A DNA stretch of 64,000 nucleotides from positions 11,750,761-11,814,760 of the forward strand of contig NC_051434.1 in the NCBI RefSeq assembly GCF_001649575.2, given 5' to 3'. A model generated the notes under the pieces. It was not told the origin of the DNA. It was given only the letters and a program-made list of their open reading frames with translations, and ran no database searches. Origin of the DNA: Kryptolebias marmoratus. Taxonomy: Eukaryota > Chordata > Actinopteri > Cyprinodontiformes > Rivulidae. The position numbers were made by a program, and so were the translations under genes. This document shows positions 1-11,073 of the stretch, in pieces. The stretch's first letter is position 1. Each line of letters starts with the position of its first letter.

Positions 1-120
1 AAGCAACCCTCGGAGTCACCTTGCAGCCACACCGCATGATGAATACACAGTGAAAAGTGTCATCGCCACTTTAATTAGAATACCAGCATGCACTCATGTC
101 CAACTGTTACAAGGAGAGAG

Positions 121-142
121 TGTGTGTGTGTGTGTGTGTGTG
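121..142 (+). repeat. (TG)n microsatellite
   Basis: Eleven TG units at the left edge. Confidence 0.95.
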
Positions 143-1664
143 GACGGAGCAGCGTCAGCAGCATCTATCTGGCCCAGTCACCGTTTGTGAGTACGTACAG
201 GATGCTAAGCCAGCAGGTACACAGAGATGCAAACCAGAGGATGCTGGATGACTGCGTGCTTCTCAAGCTACGAGCAGCAATAAAACATCGTCGTTCGGCA
301 AACATAAGTCACAAGTATTAGGATAAACACCGGCAAAGAGATGTTTTCCACTGTCATGGTTGAGAACAAATTACATTTAGTGGATTGTTTAAAATAGAGT
401 CAGTAAATCTCCAGTCACCAGTGCTGATAAAAAAAGAAGCTTTCCTCACAGAAATAAACAAACCTCCACATAAAGTTCATTTAGCATGTTCATTGGCCCA
501 AACCAATCATCAAAAACATGAAATACACCAGAGAAGCTCCTGGTGGTTTGGCTCATATCACAACAGCAGCTATAACACAAGACTGGAACCAAAATATAAC
601 GCAAAAAAAAGCAGCCGATCTTGTGGGATTGATGTGCGACTTTAAAACAACGGTTTGAAGATAAAGTCTGTGAAGCGAGGAACGCTGATGGTTAATATTT
701 TAAGAGTTGCGTCCAAAAGCAGTGAGGCAGAAGTGTTGTGCTTGTTCGTCTGATCCGAGCATCTCCGCCGCGAAGCTAATGCTAATTAACTGAGGCAGAA
801 CGAGGTCAGCGGTCACAGGCTCTGCAGCAGAAAGAGCTGAGCAAAGAAGGAGAAAAGACACCACTTGTACAAATACTTTGATTTTTTTTTTTTACCTACA
901 CAAGAGTGAGTCCAGTCAGTGAGAATGAACGAACATAGATCAGATAAGAATGTAAACAAGCCAAAGTCCCATTTCCTCTGTGGTTTCTAATTACATAATT
1001 AAACAGAATTGGCGTCCAGAATCCCTCATAATGGTCAAAATGCATGAGAGAACAGAGGAGGAACACAAAATAACAGAGTGACAGATGGAGAGAAAGGAAA
1101 ATGAGGCTGGGTGCATGTAGGGAATACATCAGTGCTGCAGACTGGTGCGAGCAGAAACAAATTAATCTGCATCTGCTCCCTTCTCTTCCCAGATACAATA
1201 AATCTTGGGCAACTTGCATGTAGCCGCGAGTTCTGCGGGTTCGTGTCGCTGCAGGTATTTAATATACTGAACCCAACTCGCATTTTAATATATCAGATAT
1301 GTGGGGCCTCGGCATATTAAATCTTATTCCCGAGGAATCTGCGAACAACTCGCATGGTGTGACTCACTCGCACGCATACAAACACACAATCTGTCTCCAG
1401 TCGGCCCAAACGCTGAAACAGAATCGTTTAATCGTCACAAAACAACAGGAAACCCTGAACGTCCATGTGCTCGTGCACCGAAGCAGCACACACACATATG
1501 AAGGCAGGGCCTGATCAATGTTTGAATCAAATGATTACAGGGAAAATATTAGCAAAAATGTGTTAAAATAGTTTAGAAATGTAAAGAGCAGGTCTGATTC
1601 TCTTGTTTACACTGTGTGGATGATAGATGGAGTCAAATAAGGTCTTTATGTTATATTTTTTCTA

Positions 1665-1956
1665 CAGTGGTTTGCAAACTCTTCAGGTTCTGACCCACAA
1701 AATAACAACTGAGACGTGTTACCTGAAATATTGCTGGCAGAAGTGTACAAACATCACTAATTCGCTAAAAAAACAAAAAAAATATATGTATTTAGACCTT
1801 TTTGACAATTAACAGCTGTTTTCATAACATATTTTTTACCAATTATGGGGAAATCTTCTTTAGATTTTATGTGATTTCAGAAAATCACCTCAGGCCCTCT
1901 CACTTGTTGCTCCACGACCCACTGTGGGGTCCCGACCCAGTATTTGAGAACCAGTA
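1665..1956. mobile_element. hAT-type MITE with terminal inverted repeats and 8-bp target-site duplication
   Basis: The left end reads CAGTGGTTTGCAAACT and the right end AGTATTTGAGAACCAGTA. These are imperfect inverted repeats of the CAGTGGTTCTCAAA type seen in non-autonomous hAT elements. The 8 bp just outside the left end (1657-1664, TTTTTCTA) match 7 of 8 bases outside the right end (1957-1964, TTTTACTA), as expected for a hAT target-site duplication. The 292-bp interior is AT-rich and encodes nothing recognisable. Confidence 0.72.
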
Positions 1957-3261
1957 TTTTACTAGTCTGAGGCCTAACTGGCCTGGTATCAAATAAAGAT
2001 ACTAAGTTATAACTAACACCGACAGATAGAGCAGGCTTGTACGCACACAGCAGAAATGCTCCGTTTTAGGAAACCTTTTTAGTATGTATTACAAACAAAT
2101 ATTTTTTTGCATGCAAAGTTTGTGAATAAGAAGAAAATGCCACGCTGGTGCACCAGTCCTTTGTGTCATGCTGGGAGCCGGAAGACTTTGGGAACGTTTA
2201 GGAACGTCTATAGATCGAAGAGACTTCCTGGAAGCTGAAGACTGCAGCTAACACGACTGCCGGCGCCACAGCTGGAGGGACACTCTGGAGCTCGGCGCTC
2301 GCCCTCCTCCCCGCTCACCGTCACCTGCGTGGCTCACGAGTAATCAAAGGAGACTTTCAGGAGAGCCTCGCAGCTTTAACCTCGATGAAGTCCTTTCAGA
2401 AAGACTCAGCTTCAAAGCTAATGTTCGGCTGCTGATGGCGCCGAGCGCTAATGTTCGCAGATCAATGTTTGATTTCGGACACATTAGTGGAGGAAGGAAG
2501 GAAAAAAAAAAAGAAGCTTCCTACATATTTCATAAAACAACTCTTTTCTGAAAAAAAAAAAGAAATTTAAACACATTTATAAATTGATGGTAAATGTAAT
2601 AATTTGCCAGCTTTTATAGAAACAACCCTTTAAATTTGAAACTACTAAATATCGACTAGGTTTGAGACTAACTACTTCTAACTACTGCATTTGCTCCAAC
2701 TCATGTTGGGTTGAATGTTTTTTATTGTTATAAAATAAATAAATAAAAATGTCCACAGAAGACTGTCAGAATGACGCTTTAGAATTACCTACTGTTATAA
2801 TAATCCACTCTAAATCTCTGTTATGATCTTGTCAGGTCTGCGTGGGGAAAAAAGAAAAGGTCTCTGGCTGAAAAAGCTCCATTTTTAGGACCAAATTTAA
2901 ACATTATATACTAGAAATTGAAATTATTAGCTTGAAAGTTAAAACAAAGTCATAAAGAACTAGTTTTTAAAGTGAGGTCAAGATTAAAATCTACAAGAAC
3001 GGTCCTAGAATTGATAAGAAATCATAATTTCAGATAAAATAGAGGTGGGTGATGCAAAAATACTATACATATATTTTCCCCCACACATTTAGATGAAGAC
3101 TTTTCAAAGCACATACAGGTGCTGGTCATAAAATTAGAATATCATGAAAAAGTAGATTGATTTCAGTAATTCCATTTAAAAAGTGAAACTTGTATATTAT
3201 ATTCATACATTACATACAAACTGATATATTTCAAATGTTTATTTCGTTTAATTTTGATGAT

Positions 3262-4214
3262 NNNNNNNNNNNNNNNNNNNNNNNNNNNNNNNNNNNNNNN
3301 NNNNNNNNNNNNNNNNNNNNNNNNNNNNNNNNNNNNNNNNNNNNNNNNNNNNNNNNNNNNNNNNNNNNNNNNNNNNNNNNNNNNNNNNNNNNNNNNNNNN
3401 NNNNNNNNNNNNNNNNNNNNNNNNNNNNNNNNNNNNNNNNNNNNNNNNNNNNNNNNNNNNNNNNNNNNNNNNNNNNNNNNNNNNNNNNNNNNNNNNNNNN
3501 NNNNNNNNNNNNNNNNNNNNNNNNNNNNNNNNNNNNNNNNNNNNNNNNNNNNNNNNNNNNNNNNNNNNNNNNNNNNNNNNNNNNNNNNNNNNNNNNNNNN
3601 NNNNNNNNNNNNNNNNNNNNNNNNNNNNNNNNNNNNNNNNNNNNNNNNNNNNNNNNNNNNNNNNNNNNNNNNNNNNNNNNNNNNNNNNNNNNNNNNNNNN
3701 NNNNNNNNNNNNNNNNNNNNNNNNNNNNNNNNNNNNNNNNNNNNNNNNNNNNNNNNNNNNNNNNNNNNNNNNNNNNNNNNNNNNNNNNNNNNNNNNNNNN
3801 NNNNNNNNNNNNNNNNNNNNNNNNNNNNNNNNNNNNNNNNNNNNNNNNNNNNNNNNNNNNNNNNNNNNNNNNNNNNNNNNNNNNNNNNNNNNNNNNNNNN
3901 NNNNNNNNNNNNNNNNNNNNNNNNNNNNNNNNNNNNNNNNNNNNNNNNNNNNNNNNNNNNNNNNNNNNNNNNNNNNNNNNNNNNNNNNNNNNNNNNNNNN
4001 NNNNNNNNNNNNNNNNNNNNNNNNNNNNNNNNNNNNNNNNNNNNNNNNNNNNNNNNNNNNNNNNNNNNNNNNNNNNNNNNNNNNNNNNNNNNNNNNNNNN
4101 NNNNNNNNNNNNNNNNNNNNNNNNNNNNNNNNNNNNNNNNNNNNNNNNNNNNNNNNNNNNNNNNNNNNNNNNNNNNNNNNNNNNNNNNNNNNNNNNNNNN
4201 NNNNNNNNNNNNNN
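3262..4214. other. Assembly gap (953 Ns)
   Basis: This is an unbroken N run inside the Tc1 element. The long near-identical inverted repeats on either side are the likely reason the assembler could not close it. Reading frames spanning it are artefacts. Confidence 0.99.
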
Positions 4215-4312
4215 CTATCATAACATCTGAGCAGTGCCACAGACTGATCGACTCCATGCCACGCCGCATTGCTGCAGTAATACAGGCCAAAGGAGGCCCA
4301 ACTAAATACTGA
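4215..4312 (+). CDS. Tc1/mariner transposase, C-terminal fragment
   Basis: The fragment runs from the right edge of the assembly gap to a TGA at 4310-4312. It encodes TSEQCHRLIDSMPRRIAAVI followed by QAKGGPTKY, the canonical C-terminus of Tc1-type transposases, which cut and paste the element using a DDE catalytic domain. The catalytic residues themselves fall in the gap, so intactness cannot be judged. Confidence 0.85.
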
Positions 4313-4804
4313 GTGCTGTACATGCTCATACTTTTCATGTTCATACTTTTTAGTTGGCCAACATTTCTATAAATCCTTTGTTTTTCTTGGTCTTCAGTAA
4401 TATTCTAATTTTCTGATATGATGAATTTGAGATTTTCATTTGTTGTCATTTGTAATCATCAAAATTAAACGAAATAAACATTTAAAATATATGAGTTTGT
4501 ATGTAATGTATGAATATAATATACAAGTTTCACTTTTTAAATGGAATTACTGAAATCAATCTACTTTTTCATGATATTCTAATTTTATGACCAGCACCTG
4601 TATTACACTGTCTGACATTTCAGCTTGATATTTACCTCTCAGACCCAGAGTAAAGGTGAACGACCGGACATGAAATGTCATTTTGACCAACAGTGCATGT
4701 TTGTCCTGAGTTTTAAAACCACATCTGTCACAGCCGACCTGTCCGAGCACAGTTTCCACCTTACACTTTGGCATTTCTGCAGGGTTACAGGTGTGTGCAG
4801 AGGA

Positions 4805-4829
4805 GTGTGTGTGTGTGTGTGTGTGTGTG
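4805..4829 (+). repeat. (GT)n microsatellite
   Basis: About twelve GT units, 200 bp right of the Tc1 element. Confidence 0.95.
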
Positions 4830-6178
4830 AGAAGGCTTGTTGCTGCTGTTTTATAGCAGCTCTGCAGCCAACGCAGTCCTCTGATAACAGATCAGGAAAT
4901 CTTACTGAGCGCACACACACACAGCGTCAAAACTTATTTTAAATATCAGAATGTGACACTGACCTAAATTCATTTATTCCCAACCCAACCTGAACCATGA
5001 CCCTTACCAGATTAAACCTAATCCCTCTTACTTTGACCCAAAGCCCCAAAAAATACCATCTAAACCATCTCAGGGAGCCTAAAGGTCCCTTCAGCTGCCC
5101 GTCAAGTCCCCTGCTGATGCTGAATCATTCAAAAAGTGAAGGAGTGAAAACTTTAACAGTGAACTCAGTTGACATGTGAGCTCTGCTGCAGACAGGACAG
5201 AGTGCAGCTTTAAACCTAACACAATTATATTGTAACTGCGGTACTCAGAAGACACATTGATTAGTGCCTATTTACAAATTAAATAAGCTAACTAACCATC
5301 ATAAACTGAAACAAACAACGCAAAGAAGAAGATTTCAAGAACCCCCGTGGAAACTGGAGCAGGCGGTCGTTATTCGATGCACTTGTAGCTACTTAAACAG
5401 GACCTGCTAACAAGAAAAGGTGCAAAACAGTCATCTTAAATTTGTATTTGTAGTCGTTGTGGGGCTCAGGAAGACACTCTGAGAGCCTTCCTGAGGTGGT
5501 TTGGTTTACAAAAAGTTTGAGATTATTTTAATTACTGAGCTGTTCTTTCAGGACCTGTAGACCGGAGGGGTTTCTTTTAATGCATGAGTGTAGATCAAAT
5601 TATTATCCAACAGAATAATAACTCTAATATACTCATAAAAATGAACAGAAACAGAGAGAACGACAACAGTCGGAGGGAATGAACAGAAAAGGTTACAACG
5701 TCACCTTCAGAGTTTAAGTGTTTTAGTAAAGCAGCCTGAAACCAAACAGAAGAAAAATGGAGCCTCGCCCCAACTTTGATGGGAATCCAATACCTGTCAT
5801 GTTGCAGAGGAAATGTTGCTGACATGGTTTTATTGCATTTGCCCCCTCAAAGAACAAATCCATAAACTTTGGATGGCATGGATGATGTGAATCATGTTCT
5901 GATTGCCGCTGTCGCCTCGCCGCAAACGAGTTAAATCCTAAAGAGAGACCCTGAACCAGTGGGTGACCATCATCATCTTTAAAACACTAAAGTAAAGTGA
6001 GCATCCTGTCTGACCTCTCTGTCCAAAGGCTCCTGATGGAAGACGGGTAAAAACATAAGAAACGTGACATCACTGCGTGACTCAGTTTTCCTGCTCAGAC
6101 CCGACTCCGTGTGCGTTCATGTGAGGTTCGGCTCGCCTTTTCTTTTGGCTTCATGCATATGTATGCAACCGTGTGCAG

Positions 6179-6224
6179 ATGTGTTTGTGTGTTTGTGTGT
6201 GTGTGTGCGTGCGTGCGTGCATGC
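6179..6224 (+). repeat. Imperfect (TG)n / (TGCG)n microsatellite
   Basis: A TG run with T interruptions passes into CGTG units. Confidence 0.9.
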
Positions 6225-7910
6225 GCCTGGACCTGCTGTGCCTCGCAAACCCCGGCTCTCCATCTCGGCAATGAGGCGGCACACCGTGAATCACCAAGCG
6301 GGGCCATTACTCACTCTGCCTGACCCTTTCAAAATAACTTCATAAATATTCCATAGGCTGACTTAAACATGGGCGACGGAGAAGACACGGCCCGGCGAGT
6401 CGCAGACGCAGATTCCATTAAGGCCCCTCCCAGCCCCGCCCCGCCTCGTGTTCCGACAGAAACACGGCGGGACAATTAATCTTTCAGGGGATATGAAGCG
6501 GGGCGTCGGCAAACGGGAGGCGGGAGAGAGAGGAACAGGTATGATTTAAAAGGAAGAGGGTGAGAGCAACACCTTCAGAGGGATATGAATTACTCTGACA
6601 GCTAATTCAGTTACAAAAGCTGAGCTCATCTCACCTAAACACATTGGGAAAGACTAACTGTTTTGCGAGAAAATAATTAAAAAAAAAGAAATCTCAAAAT
6701 TACGAGAAGAGGAGCTGAGCTTAACGAGCAGGAAGGTGTCTTACAGAGAAAAAAACAAGGTAATTTGTGCATCTTCTTTGGATTTTTGTCTTGTTTATGT
6801 AATTTAAAAAAAGGACACGGCTCATAAAAGCGTAAGAAGGTGGTATTTATCTCCGTCCCATTCACCGAGGGGTAACAAGAGGACCCCCTGAAAACGGGGC
6901 TTAAGAGGGACCGAGGTCGAGACGGCTAAAAGGAGAGCACGAAGAGTCAAATATAAAGAAAAAAAAAGAATCGACAATCTCAGTAAATCTAGAATCCCTC
7001 TGTGTGTTTATTTTAATTCTCCCGAGGCCCGCCCGAGCGTTTCACGAAGCAAATGAGGCACAAAGACGTCTCAACAGTAATCCGCCGTCTCCTCCTTCAG
7101 CCTTAATCTAAAAACAAATGCGGCGCAGAAATAGGGAATAAAAAAAAATAAAAAAAACTTTCTTCAGCACCAGACAAATGTTATTTACAGAAACTATTAC
7201 CATTTCTTTTGAAATGGCTGCAATCAGGAAGTCTAAAGTGTCCATAAAAAGCTATAGCTCTGCATATTATTCAACACATCGCATTTATTTTTTTATGCTT
7301 TTACATCTCCTGCAGTTTAACGGTCTGGTAGAAGATTATTGACATTTTGATGTAATTTACAGTGAACGGATGAAGCCGTTGGAGGACGTACTCACAGCGA
7401 CTTATCCAACACCTTCAGTTTCATAAACCTTTACATCACAGGCATGTTGTCATTACGTGAATGTTTACGTAAAATTCTTTGGTTATTTGTGGGAACACTT
7501 CTGGTTTCAGGAGGAATAAATCTGTAACGTGAGACTGTCGCTGGGCTGAAGGTTTCTAACCCAGGGTGTGCATGAAGTGCTATGAATGCTTTTACAGTAA
7601 ATTTGGAGTTGTTTTAAGGCGGCAGCAATCCACTTTGTCCTCGACCCTGCTTGTGTTTGCTGTTCGATCATCAGTTCAGTCAGAAAGAAACCATTCCTCC
7701 AAGCTGACGTTGTTCAAAGAGCCGTCTACAACAAGCTCACAGAGCCGCACTTCAAAAGAGCTGGATTATCCCTTTAATGTGCATCCTGCAGGATCCTTCA
7801 CTGTACTATAGCCTGAATTATGTTCCTTATTTTTAGGTCACTTTGACTTTTATTCTCTGCCACAGAAAACCAAAAAGGCAATAAAGTTTTTGCCCATTTC
7901 TGCGCCTATT

Positions 7911-8150
7911 TTTCTGTCTGTTAGCGAAATATCTCCTGAACCACTGGACGGATTTTGATGAAACTCCCGGAAAGTGACGACTGGGTGCACCGTCTACAAC
8001 TGATTAACTTTTAAAGTCGACTCCATTCAATATGGCCGCTACAGCTAGGAGACCTTAACAAACACAAAAATGTTTGTAACTGAGCCAGTTTTACAGATAA
8101 TGAGCTAAAATTTGGCGTGGTAGTAGCTGAGAGTCATTCCCAACACAAAC
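7911..8150 (+). repeat. Unnamed dispersed repeat, copy A
   Basis: It starts near CTGTCTGTTAGCGAAATATC and ends near GTAGCTGAGAGTCATTC. It shares ordered blocks with four other places in the window: a block on ATCTC..GAACCACTGGAC, an AATATGGCCGC block, an ACACAAAAATG block and TTACAGATAATGAGCTAAAA. No terminal inverted repeats or coding capacity were found. It may be a MITE or SINE-like family; I cannot name it. Confidence 0.7.
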
Positions 8151-8218
8151 GCCTGAGAGCTAACTGATGGTGTGAGAGCTGTTCCTAAAACCTCACCATC
8201 AACTACTGGAGTCAACTT

Positions 8219-8391
8219 TGTCTGTCTGTTAGCAAAATATCTCATGAACCACTGGACAGAGTTTAGTGCAACTCTCTGGAACTACCAACTTTGTGAGTCC
8301 ACCCAGTTCAAGACGGTCGCCACATCCAACAGACTTTAGAAAAGTTTAGAAATGGCTATAATTCGGCTAATTTTACAGATATTGAGCTAAT
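8219..8391 (+). repeat. Unnamed dispersed repeat, copy B
   Basis: It lies about 70 bp downstream of copy A in the same orientation and has the same ordered blocks (CTGTTAGCAAAATATCTCAT, GAACCACTGGACAGA, AAATGGCTATAA, TTTTACAGATATTGAGCTAA). It lacks the right-hand AGCTGAGAGTCATT block, so it looks truncated. Confidence 0.65.
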
Positions 8392-10227
8392 TAGATATTG
8401 ATATTGACCTCGGACATCCTCATTAGTGTCGGGTGTTTAAGGGTCCCCCCCCCCCGGATGATGACAGAGTCTGTCATCGTCCCTCTGATAAAAACACAAC
8501 ACACACATCCTGTATATACAGATAACAGCAGAAGCTACACCGACCTGCGTCACTCCCTCGGCCCGTGTTACGTTCATCCTGCTCCAGCATTCATTAGTGT
8601 GTGCCAACACACACACACGGCTAATGGGGCGCAGGAAAACCCACTAAAGTCTCCACATGAGAAAAAGCACCGAAGCTCATCATAAGTCGCTTCGATCACT
8701 GTGGATAAGATGCATAAAATGCTCCGAGAGCGCAAATATTTACTGACGCTGTGACAGAGACGGTTCAAAAGATCACCATCAGAGACGCAGGAAACATAAA
8801 TAAATCAGGTTTTATTCTCTCTCCCCCCTCCCCAATTTCTTGTTAAATATTCATTCTCTTCGCACGTTTTCTTTTTTTATTCGGTGCCCGCAAATGACCT
8901 CATTTATAAATATGTAATTCCTGTCAGGATTTAAAAGGTTTTCGCGCCGTTATGTAAAGCGGCACAGCTTTGGGAGGTTACGGGCTCACCCTTGCCTATT
9001 TTTACCTCGCCACACATTTTCCCTAAAACACGCCCGTAAACATGGTAAACCCTAGCATAAATATTGATGACAGGTTCCGTCTCCCAGGCTAACAGGAGCA
9101 GTAAAGAGGACGACATTCAGCCAACGGGGAAGTCTCCGAACAACAAATCAAGGTCAGGGCTGTGTTTAAGCTGCAGCATCTCCTCCTGAGGGGGAAAACT
9201 TCACGCTCGATATCTTAATGAAGAAAGGAAACTACAATTTACAACTTCCTGGGCAGATTTTGCACCTCTGGTTGCTTCTCCCTTCTATATATTTTTGAAT
9301 AAGTCGAGCACGAACACGCGCTTGGCTCAGCTTTCTAAAAGATTCTAATAAGAAAGACAAAAACAAAGATCAGCCTGGCATTCTTCTGCAAAAGCCTTCA
9401 AATTTAAGCTAAGAAAAGCCTTAGAGACAGACGTTTCCCTGTTTGCTTTTTCTGCCTTTTAAAAAGAATGAGGTCAAAGCACGATTTCCAGGAGAAACTA
9501 AATGTCTGGGAGGACGGAAACCAAAGAAACAAACGCTTTCTGCAAGGACCCAAACAGGAACAGAGACACGGAGCTCCTCGAGACGACCGAAGGGATGAAA
9601 AGCTCGGCGCGGGCCGCTCCTCCGGCAGACCGCTCCGGGTCAGGGCTTAAACGTGTCCGCGCATTTCTAAATTCAATCTGAGCGAACAGAATTTGATAAA
9701 GACAGACGGAAGGTGCGGGGGCACGGTACATTAAAGTGGAGCTTCGCGCGATGATGTAGAGGACAGATGAGAACACGACAGTGCAGCCATATCCTGAAAA
9801 AGAGGAACACAAGTAGAGGATGTTTTGTTTAAAAAATAAATAAATAAATAAAAAAGCTGAAAATGCCTTCTCCCTTCCTACGGGGAGCAGCGGGGGTCAG
9901 TCTGGAGAGGAAGTGAAACAGAGTCGCTCATTAAAACAAGACAAATGAAAAGGGTACGAGTGTTTGAAGCGAACGGAGGCGGCTCTTCGTTTGTGAGCCT
10001 CCCAGAGGCTGAGAGGGCCTCTGTGACGACGAGGAGCATCACTGCACAATTACACAGTGTTAGGGCTGCTTTTGTTTTAACAGGAAGGATTCATTCGGAC
10101 TTTAACTGTACCTGGATGTTTGTATTCCCCACCCCCCACACACACCAACATGCTGATTTCTGATGCATTTTGATCTCTCTTTGGAAATGCTGTGAGTCCG
10201 AGGAGGAGTGTCCGAATGCAGACTTAC

Positions 10228-10336
10228 GCAGCTCGCCCACTTTCAGAATCTCGCAGAGCATCTTGGTCAGCTCGATGCTGCTGCGGCCAAACGGACACTC
10301 GTGCTTGTCTTCTCTGCTGCTGTTCTCCAGAACAAT
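10228..10336 (-). CDS. elmo1: elmo1 coding exon 14 (residues 397-433, ELMO domain), last exon in window
   Basis: A 109-nt exon encoding [20 protein letters not shown] through ILKVGEL plus the first base of the next (Pro) codon. The acceptor is GTCGCCTAG and the donor GTAAGT at 10227-10222. It leaves phase 1. The next expected peptide (PSETCNDF and the FHPMFFTHDR region) was searched for by eye on the minus strand of 1-10227 and not found, so the gene continues past the left edge or, less likely, into the assembly gap. Confidence 0.96.
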
Positions 10337-11029
10337 CTAGGCGACACGATGAAATAATCCAGGTGAGAAATGACTGAAAAGGAGGACTTCTGCGACTCTC
10401 ACTGGTGTCGGTTTTTTTACTGCTTGAAGATCTGAACGTTTACTTGTAGCTTTTTCCTCCTCACTTCCTGACAGGTGTCACATTGCACTTTTAGAAAAAT
10501 CTTTTTTTTTTCCCCAAATGTGCAATGGGACACATTTGGTCACAATGAAGGTAAGAAACACCTCCATTACGGCAGAAGGTTTTAGTAATCGTCTCGTCTT
10601 TTCTCTGTAGTAACCTGACATGACAAAGATGTGTCTTTTCTCACGTCCAAGACAAAAAATAAGGAGTCTAAATCCATAAACTCCACATATTGCAGTGGTA
10701 GGGACTAAAAACCTGCACATGCTTTGAAATAAATGTGTCCAAAGTAAGCTTAAAGCCAAGTTTGATCGTATTTTGGTCTTGACCAGGAGAGGAAAATCAT
10801 GTTAGCTTTTACATAAAAATAAAAACGGAATATAAGCGTTTCTCCTGCCTTGGCTGAGCAGATTTCTTAAGATCCAATTTAACTGAAAGAGCAAGAAACA
10901 AAAACTGCAAATGAGCCAGAAATAAAAAGAAAAGGAAAAAATACAAACGAGTGACTAAGCTGGAGGGATAAAGGTTGGGTGGGAAGTGGAGGTAATGAGC
11001 AGAGACACAATGCCATAGAAACAACCCTG

Positions 11030-11073
<44 letters not shown>

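Larger units (their letters stand above)
3116..4600 (+). mobile_element. Tc1/mariner-like DNA transposon, interior masked by assembly gap
   Basis: The ends are perfect inverted repeats beginning CAGGTGCTGGTCATAAAATT, flanked by TA on both sides (3114-3115 and 4601-4602), the Tc1/mariner target signature. The inverted repeats are long: 3116-3261 is near-identical to the reverse complement of 4455-4600. Just right of the gap, 4215-4312 encodes the transposase C-terminus. The family is widespread in fish. The N block is 953 bases, so the true length is uncertain; complete members are about 1.6 kb. The high similarity of the two ends suggests a fairly young insertion. Confidence 0.93.
1..10227 (-). 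other. elmo1: elmo1 intron after coding exon 14 (partial, >10 kb)
   Basis: This stretch is non-coding as far as I can read it. It holds a hAT-type MITE (1665-1956), a Tc1 transposon with an assembly gap (3116-4600), two head-to-tail copies of an unnamed dispersed repeat (7911-8391), short (TG)n tracts, a 13-bp C run near 8444 and a GC-box-rich patch (about 6240-6540). The ORFs here are short, have low complexity or read through repeats, and I treat none as genes. Confidence 0.8.

Noticed and set aside
3163..4344. Reading frames of about 330-390 codons on both strands
   Set aside because: They run through the N gap and consist mostly of unknown residues. Only the short + strand piece after the gap is real transposase.
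1..10227. Next elmo1 exon (PSETCNDF..FHPMFFTHDR)
   Set aside because: I searched for it on the minus strand and could not find the peptide. It probably lies left of the window.
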